A stretch of DNA of 64,000 bases from Pseudomonas lurida. GTDB lineage: Bacteria; Pseudomonadota; Gammaproteobacteria; Pseudomonadales; Pseudomonadaceae. The stretch lies in assembly GCF_002563895.1 (NCBI RefSeq), contig NZ_PDJB01000001.1, positions 1,905,501-1,969,500 on the forward strand, written 5' to 3'. A program made the position numbers and the translations under genes. How positions within the stretch are numbered: position 1 is the stretch's first letter; each line of letters starts with the position of its first letter. Positions 48,046 through 57,041 of the stretch are shown here, piece after piece. The notes under the pieces were generated by a model. The model saw only the letters and a program-made list of their open reading frames with translations, was not told the origin of the DNA and did not search any database.

Positions 48046-48465
48046 TTAGACGGTCACGTGCAGGCGTACATCGACATTGCCACGAGTGGCGTTGGAGTAC
48101 GGGCAGACTTGGTGAGCGGCGTCGACCAGGCTTTGCGCGTCGTCCTGGGCCAGGCCCGGCAGGCTGATGTGCAGGTCGATATCCAGGCCGAAACCACCGG
48201 GGATCTGGCCAATACCGACGTGGGCGGTGATCGAGGCGTCGTCCGGGATTTTGCGTTTGGTCTGGCTGGCGACGAATTTCAGGGCGCCGATAAAGCACGC
48301 CGAGTAGCCGGCAGCGAACAGTTGTTCAGGGTTGGTGGCCTGGCCACCGGCACCGCCCAGTTCCTTGGGGGTAGCGAGTTTGACGTCAAGGATGTTATCG
48401 CTGGAAACAGCACGACCATCACGGCCGCCGGTGGAAGTGGCTACTGCGGTATAGAGCGTTTGCAT
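48046..48465 (-). CDS. ohr: Organic hydroperoxide resistance protein Ohr
   Basis: A 139-residue thiol peroxidase of the OsmC/Ohr family. The two reactive Cys lie in AGYSACFIGALKFVA and AAHQVCPYSNATRGN. It reduces organic hydroperoxides using dihydrolipoamide systems. It is downstream of ohrR on the minus strand, and the operator region at 48499-48554 controls it. Length and both Cys match the Ohr subgroup rather than OsmC. An exported esterase follows. Confidence 0.95.
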   Translation of the reverse strand: MQTLYTAVATSTGGRDGRAVSSDNILDVKLATPKELGGAGGQATNPEQLFAAGYSACFIGALKFVASQTKRKIPDDASITAHVGIGQIPGGFGLDIDLHISLPGLAQDDAQSLVDAAHQVCPYSNATRGNVDVRLHVTV

Positions 48466-48498
48466 GGTGTCGTCCTCTAAGGTTGTTAGTGCTAAATA

Positions 48499-48554
48499 TT
48501 TGCGCGCTAAGTAGTTGGTGAGGTGAATGTATAGCGCTAATGTTTAGCGCGCAA
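48499..48554. promoter_or_regulatory. OhrR operator cluster upstream of ohr
   Basis: TTTGCGCGCTAA at 48499-48510 and TTAGCGCGCAA at 48544-48554 are exact inverted copies over 11 bp. Between them is TATAGCGCTAA at 48530-48540. They lie 34-89 bp before the ohr start. Inverted pairs of this type are expected for a MarR-family dimer such as OhrR, the adjacent gene. Confidence 0.7.
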
Positions 48555-48612
48555 GATAAATTTTCAAATTTTTTTGACGAGCCCTTTTTTTGATCCGCCG
48601 AACAGCCAAATT

Positions 48613-48632
48613 TGGGAGCGGGCCTGCTCCCA
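48613..48632. repeat. Compact REP-like hairpin
   Basis: TGGGAGC-GGGCCT-GCTCCCA, 7-bp arms, after the ohrR stop codon and before the ohr operators. It may end the ohrR transcript. Confidence 0.6.
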
Positions 48633-48664
48633 CATTTTAGCTATTCAGTGTTGGCTCGAGCGTG

Positions 48665-49117
48665 TCAGACGCTGGCTTGCAGGTTGGCACGCAACGCGAC
48701 CAGGTCGCTTTGCAGCTTGCGCAGTTGGTCCAATTCCAGGCCGCTGGCGCCGAGAATGCACTGCGGGATGCCCATGGCTTTGTCCTGCAAGGCGCGCCCG
48801 GCATCGGTCAGCTCCACGACCACGACCCGTTCATCTTCGCGGCTACGGGTCCGGCTGAGCAGGCCTTCGGCTTCCAAGCGCTTGAGCAAGGGGGTGAGGG
48901 AGCCAGGATCGGTCAACAGGCGGCTGCTGATTTCGCCGACGGTCAAGCCATCCTCTTCCCACAGCACCATCATGGCTAGGTATTGCGGGTAGGTCAGGCC
49001 GAGGGCCTGCAGCAGCGGCTTGTAGACCTTGGTCATCAGCAGCGAGGTGGAGTGCAGGGCGAAGCACAGCTGGTTGTCCAGCATCAGCGATTCGCAGGGA
49101 TCAGGATTCTTGCTCAT
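48665..49117 (-). CDS. ohrR: MarR-family organic peroxide sensor OhrR
   Basis: A 150-residue repressor. Peroxide-sensing Cys18 lies in MLDNQLCFALHSTSLL, the signature of OhrR; a second Cys near 120 (MGIPQCIL) suggests the two-Cys class. The winged helix reads LTVGEISSRLLTDPGSLTPL and REDERVVVVELTDAGR. Oxidation of Cys18 releases ohr. ATG 49117 (MSKNPDPCES) starts the family; 80 further in-frame residues upstream are not family-like. It lies 200 bp upstream of ohr on the same strand. Confidence 0.93.
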   Translation of the reverse strand: MSKNPDPCESLMLDNQLCFALHSTSLLMTKVYKPLLQALGLTYPQYLAMMVLWEEDGLTVGEISSRLLTDPGSLTPLLKRLEAEGLLSRTRSREDERVVVVELTDAGRALQDKAMGIPQCILGASGLELDQLRKLQSDLVALRANLQASV

Positions 49118-49197
49118 GGCGGTACCTCGAAAAAGCGTGTCTGGGCTGGAATCTAGCGGGCAAATCTTTAATGCGCCAGATAAATCTGTCCGAGCGG

Positions 49198-50148
49198 TCA
49201 GGCCAAGCCACTTTGCAAGGCCAGGTCCCAGGGCGGCACGGGGCTGAAACGGGTTTTCAGGTACTCCAGCAACAGCCGACTGCGCGCGTTGGGCTGTTGC
49301 TCCAGGCGCAGCGCATAGATCCCGGTGGTCTCTGGGCTGGGCAGGCCGTTTTCGCAAAACAGCGGCAACAGTTCGCCACGCACCAGGTACTCACTGGCAA
49401 GCCACGTGGGCAGATGGGCGATACCCAGCCCGGCCAGCGCACCGGACAACAAGGCTTCGGCGTTATTGGCGCTCATACGGATGCGTTGCGGGCGATAGGT
49501 CGCGCGGCGTCCATCCAGCTCGAAGCGCCACGCGAACATCGGCGCCAGGCCATCCCAGTCCAGCCCGTCGTGTTCGCTGAGCTCGCGCGGGTGGGTCGGC
49601 GTGCCACGGCTTTTCAGGTACGCCGGGCTGGCGCAGGCGATGCGTACGATGCTCGCCAAGGGCGTGGCGATCAGCCGGGTGTCGACGATATGCCCGGCGC
49701 GCAGCACCAGATCCACCTTGCCCAGGTGCGCCCCCTGCATGTCCACGAAGCTGTCGATCAAATGCAGGTGCACATCCAGGCCTGGGTACACGTTGAGAAA
49801 GTCTGCAATCACGGGCGCCAGATGCCGCCGCCCGAACGCTGCGGGCGCGTCTACCCGAATCAGGCCTTCCGGTGCATGGCTCAGGGACACCGCCTCGGCC
49901 CGCGCCAGCTGCAACTCGCTGACAATCCGTCGGGCCCGCTCGGCAAACGCCAAGCCTGCCGGGGTCGGCACCACCGCGTGGGTACTGCGCTGAAACAGGC
50001 GGCTGCCTACCGAGCTTTCCAGGCTGTCGATGCGTCGAGCCACCGCCGAGGGCGTCAGCGGATGACGGCGCGCAGCGGCGGAAAAACTGCCGGTTTCCAA
50101 TACATCGAGAAACAGGCCCAGTTGATCGGTCAGGGTATTGGGGTTCAT
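49198..50148 (-). CDS. LysR-type transcriptional regulator
   Basis: A 316-residue LysR regulator. The HTH is SFSAAARRHPLTPSAVARRI, with an effector-binding domain from about 95. The ATG at 50148 (MNPNTLTDQLGLFLDVLETG) is chosen; its ribosome-binding site is weak, and an upstream start at 50205 would add 19 residues. It is divergent to the TauE-like exporter gene (50258) over about 110 bp and probably controls it. The ligand is not predicted. Confidence 0.85.
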   Translation of the reverse strand: MNPNTLTDQLGLFLDVLETGSFSAAARRHPLTPSAVARRIDSLESSVGSRLFQRSTHAVVPTPAGLAFAERARRIVSELQLARAEAVSLSHAPEGLIRVDAPAAFGRRHLAPVIADFLNVYPGLDVHLHLIDSFVDMQGAHLGKVDLVLRAGHIVDTRLIATPLASIVRIACASPAYLKSRGTPTHPRELSEHDGLDWDGLAPMFAWRFELDGRRATYRPQRIRMSANNAEALLSGALAGLGIAHLPTWLASEYLVRGELLPLFCENGLPSPETTGIYALRLEQQPNARSRLLLEYLKTRFSPVPPWDLALQSGLA

Positions 50149-50257
50149 CGAAAAGGCGCTTATGCGAGATTGGCACAGCCATTGTGCGTTGCTGTGCGTT
50201 TCCACGCCATAGCCGACTGCGTAGCATGCAAGGCCTGGGATTGTGGAGTGACGTGCG

Positions 50258-51007
50258 GTGTTGGATTTAGCGATTTACCTGGTATTGGGCGCGGCCTTGG
50301 GCACGGTGGGCGGCCTGTTTGGCATTGGTGGCGGGCTGATTGCGATCCCGGTGCTGGGCGTATTGTTCGGCCTGGACCAGCAGTTGGCCCAAGGTACGGC
50401 GCTGGTCATGGTGGTGCCTAACGTAATGCTTGCGCTGTGGCGTTATCACCAACGCAACCGCATCGAACTGCGCCATGCGCTGCCATTGGGCATCATGGGG
50501 TTCACGTTTGCCTGGCTCGGTTCCATCTGGGCGGTGGGCCTGGACGCGGGGGCGATGCGCATCGGTTTTATTGCGTTCCTGCTGACGCTTTCGGCCTACA
50601 ACCTGCTGCGCATGTTCACCCGCAACGCGCCGCCGACGGCGCAAATGCGCTATTCCTGGCCATGGCTTGGGCTGCTCGGTGCGGCGTCCGGCTCCATGGG
50701 GGGACTGTTTGGGGTGGGCGGGGCAGTGGTTGCCACGCCCGTGCTGACCAGCCTGTTCGGCACCACCCAGGTGGTTGCCCAAGGCTTGTCCCTGGCCTTG
50801 GCATTGCCCAGCACAGGCGTGACATTGGTAACCTACGCCTGGCACCAGGAGGTGGACTGGATGATTGGCGTGCCGTTGGCCGTCGGCGGTTTGCTCAGTA
50901 TCAGTTGGGGCGTGAAGGTGGCCCACGCACTGCCGGAGCGCGTACTGCGCGGCTTGTTCTGCGGCTTCCTGGTGGTGTGCGCGGTGATGCTGACCTTTAA
51001 AGTCTGA
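50258..51007 (+). CDS. TauE/SafE family anion exporter
   Basis: A 249-residue membrane protein with about eight hydrophobic helices and two related halves: GTVGGLFGIGGGLIAIPVLG and SMGGLFGVGGAVVATPVLT. This is the TauE/SafE (sulfite exporter-like) repeat. The family moves small organic or sulfur anions. GTG 50258 follows TGTGGAGTGACGTGCG. The gene converges on, and overlaps by 11 bp, the downstream LysR gene. Divergent to another LysR gene. Confidence 0.88.
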   Translation: MLDLAIYLVLGAALGTVGGLFGIGGGLIAIPVLGVLFGLDQQLAQGTALVMVVPNVMLALWRYHQRNRIELRHALPLGIMGFTFAWLGSIWAVGLDAGAMRIGFIAFLLTLSAYNLLRMFTRNAPPTAQMRYSWPWLGLLGAASGSMGGLFGVGGAVVATPVLTSLFGTTQVVAQGLSLALALPSTGVTLVTYAWHQEVDWMIGVPLAVGGLLSISWGVKVAHALPERVLRGLFCGFLVVCAVMLTFKV

Positions 51008-51878
51008 AGCCTTCGAGGATGTAGTCCGCCAGGCATTCGGTGATCGGCGAGGTCATCGCCGGGTTGCGCAGCAAGCGAAGATTCATCGACGGCAGCGGTG
51101 GAAAACCTTCTTCGCTGCCGAGGACGCGCAGGTCATCGGTCACCAGGCTTTCCATGCTCACCATCACCGCCAGGCCAGAACTCACCACCGCCTGAATCGC
51201 CGCTACATTGGAGCTGTGGTAGGCGAGCCGGTAGTCCCGACCCGCCGCATCCAGCGCCGCGCGGGTCCATTGGGTGCAGAAGCTGTCGACGCCCGAAATC
51301 GCCAGTGGCAGTGCATCGTGCTCGTCCACGCAGAAGCACGGGGCCGCCACCCACACCATCCGCTCGGTGCGCAGCAACTCGCCGATCTCATTGCCGGGCT
51401 CACGGCTGATGACCGTCAGCGCCAGGTCGCGGCGCTGCATCAACACCGTCGACGCCTCGCAGTGCATCTCGATCTGGATCAGCGGATACGCCTTGGAAAA
51501 CCGCTTGAGAATCCCCGGCAGGAAACGCATCACGTAGTCGTCCGGCGTGCCGATGCGCACCAACCCCACCATGTGCGGCTCGCGCAGGGTGTTGAACACC
51601 TCACTGTGCAGTTTCAGGATGCGCCGCGCGTACCCCAGCAACACCTGGCCCTCGGGCGTCAGCCGCACCTGCCGGCCATCACGTTCGAACAGCTTGCGCT
51701 GCAACACGTCCTCCTCCAGGCGCTTCATCTGCATGCTCACCGCCGACTGGGTGCGGTTGACCAGCTCGCCAGCGCGGGTAAAACCGCCCTGGTCGGCGAT
51801 GGCGACGAAGGTGCGCAGCACTTCAGTGTCGATGCTTGGGTAGCCGGACAATTGATCAATCTCCGAGATGTATTGCAT
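50997..51878 (-). CDS. LysR-type transcriptional regulator
   Basis: A 293-residue LysR regulator with HTH GGFTRAGELVNRTQSAVSMQ (about residues 30-50) and an effector domain opening with VRIGTPDDYVMRFLPGILKR. Three in-frame starts (51917, 51887, 51878) exist; MQYISEIDQLSGYPSID at 51878 is preferred for length. It is convergent with the TauE gene by an 11-bp overlap and divergent to a DUF1127 gene. Target unknown. Confidence 0.85.
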   Translation of the reverse strand: MQYISEIDQLSGYPSIDTEVLRTFVAIADQGGFTRAGELVNRTQSAVSMQMKRLEEDVLQRKLFERDGRQVRLTPEGQVLLGYARRILKLHSEVFNTLREPHMVGLVRIGTPDDYVMRFLPGILKRFSKAYPLIQIEMHCEASTVLMQRRDLALTVISREPGNEIGELLRTERMVWVAAPCFCVDEHDALPLAISGVDSFCTQWTRAALDAAGRDYRLAYHSSNVAAIQAVVSSGLAVMVSMESLVTDDLRVLGSEEGFPPLPSMNLRLLRNPAMTSPITECLADYILEGFRL

Positions 51879-51948
51879 AAGAAACATTCGTTGGATTGAT
51901 CTTAAGCCCGGGCACACACTGCCGTCATCCCCACTGGAGGGCGAGAAG

Positions 51949-52155
51949 ATGAAAGGTCAAAAAGGTTTTGTGGTGATGGCGAAACGTCCGTTTTCCGGGC
52001 TGTTTCACAAGGTTGCCCGTTGGCAGGCGCTGCACGAGGAGCGCCAGATGCTGGCGTCCTTGAGTGATGATGCGCTCAGGGACATCGGCCTCAATCGCGG
52101 CGATGTCGAGCAGGAGCGTCACCTGCATTTCTGGCAGGACCCGCTGCGAAAATGA
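51949..52155 (+). CDS. DUF1127 small basic protein
   Basis: A 68-residue protein ending in the DUF1127 (YjiS-like) signature LASLSDDALRDIGLNRGDVE. Small DUF1127 proteins are Arg/Leu-rich, some bind RNA or control phosphate and stress responses, and the roles of most are unknown. ATG 51949 follows TGGAGGGCGAGAAG. It is divergent to a LysR regulator, a pairing seen in many Pseudomonas; the regulator could control it. Confidence 0.82.
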   Translation: MKGQKGFVVMAKRPFSGLFHKVARWQALHEERQMLASLSDDALRDIGLNRGDVEQERHLHFWQDPLRK

Positions 52156-52200
52156 GCGCGGATGCAGTAGGGTAGTCGGCGAGCCTACCCGGAGAAACCC

Positions 52201-53430
52201 ATGCCCGCCGACCTGTCTTTTTCACTCAAGCAAGCTCGACGCATGGCACTGGCGGCCCAGGGTTTCTCCGGGCGCCAGGCGCCTGCGCTGGTCAAGGCCG
52301 CACACCTGAACCGCATGATCGAGCGCCTGGGCGTGTTGCAGATCGACTCGGTCAATGCCGTGGTGCGCTCCCATTACCTGCCGCTGTTTTCCCGCCTGGG
52401 CAACTACTCCCCGTTGATTCTTGAACAGGCCGCCTGGAGCCAGGGGCGGCGGCGTTCGCTGTTCGAGTACTGGGGGCATGAAGCGTCGCTGCTGCCGATG
52501 GCGCTGTACCCGTTGATGCGCTGGCGCATGGAGCGGGCCAAGCAGGGCCAGGGTATTTATTCGCAGATGGCGCGCTTTGGTCGTGAGCAACAGGCCACGA
52601 TTCAGCGTGTTCTGCAGACCGTTGAGCAACAGGGCGCGCTGGGTGCCGGTAGCTTGTCGACCCGTGAGGAGCGCGCCGGCCCATGGTGGGACTGGAGCGA
52701 CGAGAAACATGCGCTGGAATGGCTGTTTGCCGCAGGCCTGGTCACGGTGGCCGGTCGGCGAGGGTTTGAGCGGCTCTATGATTTGCCGGAGCGGGTCATT
52801 CCCCGCGACATCCTCCAAGCCACGGTCACTGAGGCCGAAGCCCAGCGCGGCTTGCTGCTGCACAGTGCGACTGCATTGGGCGTGGGCAGCGAAAAGGACC
52901 TGCGCGACTATTTCCGCCTTGACCCTGCCGACAGCCGTCATCGCCTGGCCGAACTGGTGGAGGACGGGCAGTTGCAGGTGTGCCAGGTGCAGGGCTGGAA
53001 GCCGCTTGCCTACTGCCTGCCCGCGCCGAAAGTGCCACGCAAAGTGCCGGCCAGCGCATTGCTGTCGCCGTTCGATTCGCTGGTGTGGGAGCGCAGCCGC
53101 ACAGAGCGCCTGTTCGATTTCCGTTACCGCCTGGAGATCTATACCCCGCAAGACAAACGGGTGTACGGCTACTACGTGTTGCCGTTTCTGCACAACGAAC
53201 GGATCGCCGCGCGCGTCGACCTGCGCGCCGAACGCGCCAACGGGCGCTTGGCGGTGCATGCGGTGCACGAGGAAACGCCAGGGTTGGATGAGGAGGGGAT
53301 GCTCGCGCTGGCGCAGAACCTGCGGCAAATGGCCGACTGGCTGGGGCTGGACCACGTGCAACTCAATTGCCAGCGGCCGAGTGCCGACCGGTTGCGAGTG
53401 GCAATGATCAATAGCGAGCGTGTGACGTAG
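52201..53430 (+). CDS. YcaQ-type winged-helix DNA glycosylase
   Basis: A 409-residue HTH_42 superfamily protein. It has LVKAAHLNRMIERLGVLQID with the catalytic Q-x-D (QID, about residue 47-49), then SHYLPLFSRLGNY, FEYWGHEASLLPMALYPLMRWRME and LLSPFDSLVWERSRTERLFDF. YcaQ (AlkX) of E. coli removes bulky or cross-linked purine adducts. The QxD motif places this with YcaQ rather than the AlkZ QxQ group. ATG 52201 follows CCGGAGAAACCC. Cytosolic. Confidence 0.85.
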   Translation: MPADLSFSLKQARRMALAAQGFSGRQAPALVKAAHLNRMIERLGVLQIDSVNAVVRSHYLPLFSRLGNYSPLILEQAAWSQGRRRSLFEYWGHEASLLPMALYPLMRWRMERAKQGQGIYSQMARFGREQQATIQRVLQTVEQQGALGAGSLSTREERAGPWWDWSDEKHALEWLFAAGLVTVAGRRGFERLYDLPERVIPRDILQATVTEAEAQRGLLLHSATALGVGSEKDLRDYFRLDPADSRHRLAELVEDGQLQVCQVQGWKPLAYCLPAPKVPRKVPASALLSPFDSLVWERSRTERLFDFRYRLEIYTPQDKRVYGYYVLPFLHNERIAARVDLRAERANGRLAVHAVHEETPGLDEEGMLALAQNLRQMADWLGLDHVQLNCQRPSADRLRVAMINSERVT

Positions 53431-53437
53431 GGGCCCA

Positions 53438-53455
53438 TCGCGGGCTTGCCCGCGA
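53438..53455. repeat. Single REP-core hairpin
   Basis: TCGCGGGCTTGCCCGCGA, the core stem of the local REP, lies between the convergent ycaQ-like and DAHP synthase genes, 8 bp past the ycaQ-like stop codon. Confidence 0.75.
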
Positions 53456-53482
53456 CGGCTTCAGCGACGTCGACTCAACGCC

Positions 53483-54829
53483 TCAGCGCTTGACCTGTTT
53501 CAACGTCTCGGCAATCAGGAACGCCAATTCCAGCGACTGGTCGGCATTCATGCGTGGGTCGCAGTGGGTGTGGTAACGGTCCGACAAGCCATCCTCGGTG
53601 ATCGGCCGCGCGCCGCCGATGCATTCGGTGACGTTCTGGCCGGTCATCTCGATATGAATCCCGCCGGCATAGCTGCCTTCGGCCTGATGCACCTGGAAGA
53701 ACTCCTTCACTTCGCCCAGGATCTGCGCAAAGTCGCGGGTCTTGTAGCCGCTGCTGGCCTTGATGGTATTGCCGTGCATCGGGTCCGAGCTCCAGAGCAC
53801 CTGCTTGCCCTCGCGTTGCACTGCACGAATCAGGTTGGGCAGGTGGTCGCCGACCTTGCCTGCGCCCATGCGCGCGATCAGGTTGAGGCGGCCGGGGTCG
53901 TTGTCCGGGTTGAGGATGTCGATCAGCCGGATCAGGTCATCCGGGTTCATGCTCGGGCCGACCTTGACCCCGATCGGGTTGTTCACTCCGCGCAGGAACT
54001 CGACGTGGGCGCCGTCCAACTGACGGGTGCGATCGCCGATCCACAGCATGTGGGCCGAGCAGTCGTAGTAATCGTTGGTCAGGCTGTCGCGGCGCACGAA
54101 GGCTTGTTCGTAGTTGAGCAGCAGCGCTTCGTGGGCGGTGAAGAAACTGGTTTCGCGCAGTTGTGGCGAACTGTCCATGCCGCAGGCGCGCATGAAGGCC
54201 AGGGTTTCGTCGATGCGGTCGGCCAACTGGCTGTATTTCTCGGCCAGGGCGGAGTTGGCGATGAAGTCCAGGTTCCATTTATGCACTTGGTGCAGGTCGG
54301 CAAAACCGCCTTGGGCAAAGGCACGCAGCAGGTTCAGGGTGGCGGTGGACTGGTGATAGGACTGCAGCAGGCGGTCCGGGTCCGGCACGCGGCTTTTTTC
54401 GTCGAAGCCGATGCCGTTGACGATGTCGCCGCGGTAGGCGGGCAGGGTGATGCCGCCGATGGTTTCATCATTCGCCGAGCGAGGCTTGGCGAACTGGCCA
54501 GCCATGCGCCCGACTTTCACCACCGGGCAGCCAGCGGCGAAGGTCATCACGATGGCCATCTGCAGCAGCACCTTGAAGGTGTCGCGGATCTTCGCGGCGG
54601 AGAACTCGGCAAAGCTCTCGGCGCAATCGCCACCTTGCAGCAGGAACGCACGCCCCTGGGTCACCTCGGCAAACTGGCGGCGCAACTCGCGGGCTTCACC
54701 GGCAAACACCAGTGGCGGGTAGCTGGCCAGGTTCTGCTCCACTTGCAACAAGTGTGCAGCGTCCGGGTACTGGGGTTGTTGCTGGATCGGCAGGGCGCGC
54801 CAGCTGTCGGGGCTCCAGGGTTGGCTCAT
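53483..54829 (-). CDS. Class II DAHP synthase
   Basis: A 448-residue type II 3-deoxy-7-phosphoheptulonate synthase, unrelated in primary sequence to class I. Motifs: [49 protein letters not shown], and [20 protein letters not shown]. It starts the shikimate pathway beside the class I enzyme at 38596. The P. aeruginosa relative of this gene is one of its main DAHP synthases. ATG 54829 ([10 protein letters not shown]) or 54832 are both possible. The isoenzyme pair suggests different feedback control. Confidence 0.95.
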   Translation of the reverse strand: MSQPWSPDSWRALPIQQQPQYPDAAHLLQVEQNLASYPPLVFAGEARELRRQFAEVTQGRAFLLQGGDCAESFAEFSAAKIRDTFKVLLQMAIVMTFAAGCPVVKVGRMAGQFAKPRSANDETIGGITLPAYRGDIVNGIGFDEKSRVPDPDRLLQSYHQSTATLNLLRAFAQGGFADLHQVHKWNLDFIANSALAEKYSQLADRIDETLAFMRACGMDSSPQLRETSFFTAHEALLLNYEQAFVRRDSLTNDYYDCSAHMLWIGDRTRQLDGAHVEFLRGVNNPIGVKVGPSMNPDDLIRLIDILNPDNDPGRLNLIARMGAGKVGDHLPNLIRAVQREGKQVLWSSDPMHGNTIKASSGYKTRDFAQILGEVKEFFQVHQAEGSYAGGIHIEMTGQNVTECIGGARPITEDGLSDRYHTHCDPRMNADQSLELAFLIAETLKQVKR

Positions 54830-54953
54830 CATGAACTCGATTGGCTGATTGACGGTCGGGCGCCAATGTTATCAGCAATTAGTGCGTGACCTGTTGCCGC
54901 CGGTTGGCCGACAATCGCGCCTTTGCCGTGCAGCAAACCCGTTAGGAGTAGTG

Positions 54954-55709
54954 ATGACCGAGGAGCGTGTCGAGCGCCTGCTGGCCGAAGTCCATGATGA
55001 CTTCGGCATGATCCGTGTGCTCGAAGTGGCCGATTACCGTTTTCTCGAGTTTGGCGACGCCATCGAGCAAAGCTGCGTGTTCACCGCCGACCCGAGCTGG
55101 CTGGAGTACGACTACACCCGCGCGATGCTGATTGGCGCGTTATGCCATGAGCAGCCGGACAGCGCGCTGTTCCTCGGCCTGGGTGCGGGCACGCTGACCC
55201 AGGCGTGCCTGAAGTTCCTGCCGCTGGAGGACGTCGAGGCCATCGAACTGCGCCCCGACGTGCCGCGCCTGGCCATCGAATACCTGGGGCTGGACGATGA
55301 CCCTCGGCTGTACATCCGCATTGGCGATGCCCTGCAATTGCTCGACAGCGCCGAGTCGGCCGACTTGATTTTCGTCGACCTCTATACCGACGTTGGCCCC
55401 GGCGTCGGGCACCTGGCCTGGTCCTTCCTGGAAAACTGCCAGAAAAAACTCAACCCTGGCGGCTGGCTGGTGATCAACCAGTGGGCCACCGACGACGGCA
55501 AACCCCTGGGGGCAGCGTTATTGCGTGGCTTGTACCACCGCCATTACTGGGAGCTGCCGGTGAAGGAGGGCAATGTGATTCTGCTGGTGCCGTCGGAGCT
55601 GGACCAGGAGCTGGAGATGGATGCGCTCTCGGCCCGTGCCGAAGCGTTGGCGCCGAGGCTGGGGTACTCGTTGCAGCCGTTGATCAAGGCGATTCGGCCG
55701 GCGACTTAG
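54954..55709 (+). CDS. Spermidine synthase-like methyltransferase-fold protein
   Basis: A 251-residue protein of the spermidine-synthase fold. The Rossmann region is LFLGLGAGTLTQACLKFLP, VEAIELRPDVPRLAIEYLGL and DLIFVDLYTDVGPG. True spermidine synthases have a GGGDG loop; here it is LGAGT, so aminopropyl transfer is unproven. The N-terminus is a short strand region. ATG 54954 follows TAGGAGTAGTG; it lies divergently next to the class II DAHP synthase gene. Confidence 0.78.
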   Translation: MTEERVERLLAEVHDDFGMIRVLEVADYRFLEFGDAIEQSCVFTADPSWLEYDYTRAMLIGALCHEQPDSALFLGLGAGTLTQACLKFLPLEDVEAIELRPDVPRLAIEYLGLDDDPRLYIRIGDALQLLDSAESADLIFVDLYTDVGPGVGHLAWSFLENCQKKLNPGGWLVINQWATDDGKPLGAALLRGLYHRHYWELPVKEGNVILLVPSELDQELEMDALSARAEALAPRLGYSLQPLIKAIRPAT

Positions 55710-55730
55710 TCGCCTGTGACGACGCCATCG

Positions 55731-55804
55731 TGGGCAAGCCCGCTCCCACAGGGGAATGCATTTCAACGGGGAATGCGGCCAACATGCGGAAGCGGGCTTG
55801 CCCA
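55731..55804. repeat. REP palindrome pair (diverged right copy)
   Basis: TGGGCAAGCCCGCTCCCACA at 55731-55750 and an inverted copy TGCGGAAGCGGGCTTGCCCA at 55785-55804, between two convergent genes. Confidence 0.88.
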
Positions 55805-55826
55805 CCAAGAGGCCGGTATTGCCAGT

Positions 55827-56618
55827 TCAAATACCCTTGAACACCCCGGGCCGCTTCTCGATCATCGCCCGCACGCCTTCCTTGGCATCCTCGCTGTTGA
55901 GCAATTTATCCACCATCGGCGGTAATGCGGCGGCCGCGACGGTCTCGCCTTCCATGCGCGCCAGGCGTGCCGACATCAACGTGGCCTGCACACCCAGTGG
56001 CGCCTGGCGGGCGATGCGGTTGGCGAGTTCGACCGCGCGGGGCAGCAGGTCTTCACTGGCCATCACTTCCTGCACCAGGCCCAGGCGCAGGGCGTCATGG
56101 GCGTCGAACTCATCGCCGGTGAGCAGCCAGCGCATCGCGTTGCCCCAGCCGGCGATCTGATGAAAGCGTAACGTCGCGCCGCCGAATGGGAAGATCCCAC
56201 GCTGCACTTCCATCTGCGCAAAGCGCGTGTTGCTTGCGCAAAGATTGATATCGGCCGCCAGCATCAGTTCGATACCGATGGTCAGGCAGTAGCCCTGGGC
56301 CGCGACGATCACCGGTTTGCTCACATGCGGGCCGGCAAACACGCCCCAGGGATCGCAGCCCCCCAGCGGTGGTTGCCAGCCACCGGCCATCACACCACTG
56401 ACATTGGCCAGGTCCAGCCCGGCCGTGAAGTGATCCCCATGGGCAAATACCACTGCCACCCGTGCGTCGTCGTTTCGATCAAATTCGCCATACGCCAGGC
56501 TCAGTTCATTGAGCAGGTCCAGGTCGAAAGCATTGCGCTTGGCCACCCGGTCCAGGCCCAGCATCAGGACATGGCCCTGGAGTTCACGGCTGACGCGGCT
56601 GCTGCTGGCTTGATTCAT
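55827..56618 (-). CDS. Crotonase (enoyl-CoA hydratase/isomerase) family protein
   Basis: A 263-residue crotonase. The oxyanion-hole segment HGDHFTAGLDLANVSG and the two Glu positions in CLTIGIELMLAAD and FAQMEVQRGIFPFGG are all present, so hydratase or isomerase chemistry on acyl-CoA is likely. GGWQPPLGG and WGVFAGPHVSKPV are typical of its sub-branch. The CoA substrate is unknown. ATG 56618 (MNQASSSRVSR) follows GAGGGTACACCCG-like spacing on the minus strand. Divergent from the deaD promoter. Confidence 0.87.
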   Translation of the reverse strand: MNQASSSRVSRELQGHVLMLGLDRVAKRNAFDLDLLNELSLAYGEFDRNDDARVAVVFAHGDHFTAGLDLANVSGVMAGGWQPPLGGCDPWGVFAGPHVSKPVIVAAQGYCLTIGIELMLAADINLCASNTRFAQMEVQRGIFPFGGATLRFHQIAGWGNAMRWLLTGDEFDAHDALRLGLVQEVMASEDLLPRAVELANRIARQAPLGVQATLMSARLARMEGETVAAAALPPMVDKLLNSEDAKEGVRAMIEKRPGVFKGI

Positions 56619-56815
56619 CGGGTGTACCCTCGGGAGCGGGGAAGGCTTTCAGACCAAAGGGGCTGAAAGGTCAGGTGAACCGTTTAAGCGTTATGACCAG
56701 GCGGGCCGGGCCTTTGAAAAATAGACCCTGCCGGAGTTATCTGCAAAGGCGGTGACGCAGCGCGCTTTCTCGGTGCATTCCGATAAAAAAAGCTCCCTTT
56801 TTCAGCTATTTCCGG

Positions 56816-57041
56816 TATAGTGCGCGCCGGCCTTTAACCGGGCCGCGTTTAGGTAGCGCAATTCCCCGAAGTCAGCTTCGGCTGCACGTCCGCACAGCGG
56901 ACTCTCCCTTGACGAATCTTTTTCATTCATTCGTTTTCGCAAATCCCCGCCGACAAAGCAGCCAGGGCGACTCTTGAGTCTCAACACGGCATGCGCAGCT
57001 TTGGAGCATGGGTCTTTGCGGATGCACTTAGAGGCAGACCC
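56816..57041 (+). promoter_or_regulatory. deaD promoter and long structured leader
   Basis: A TATAGT -10 box at 56816-56821 (weak -35) points to an untranslated leader of roughly 210 nt before the deaD ATG. The leader contains two perfect hairpins: CCGAAG-TCAG-CTTCGG at 56866-56881 and GTCCGC-ACA-GCGGAC at 56888-56902. Long leaders occur in cold-induced deaD genes, so this may regulate the helicase post-transcriptionally. Confidence 0.55.
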
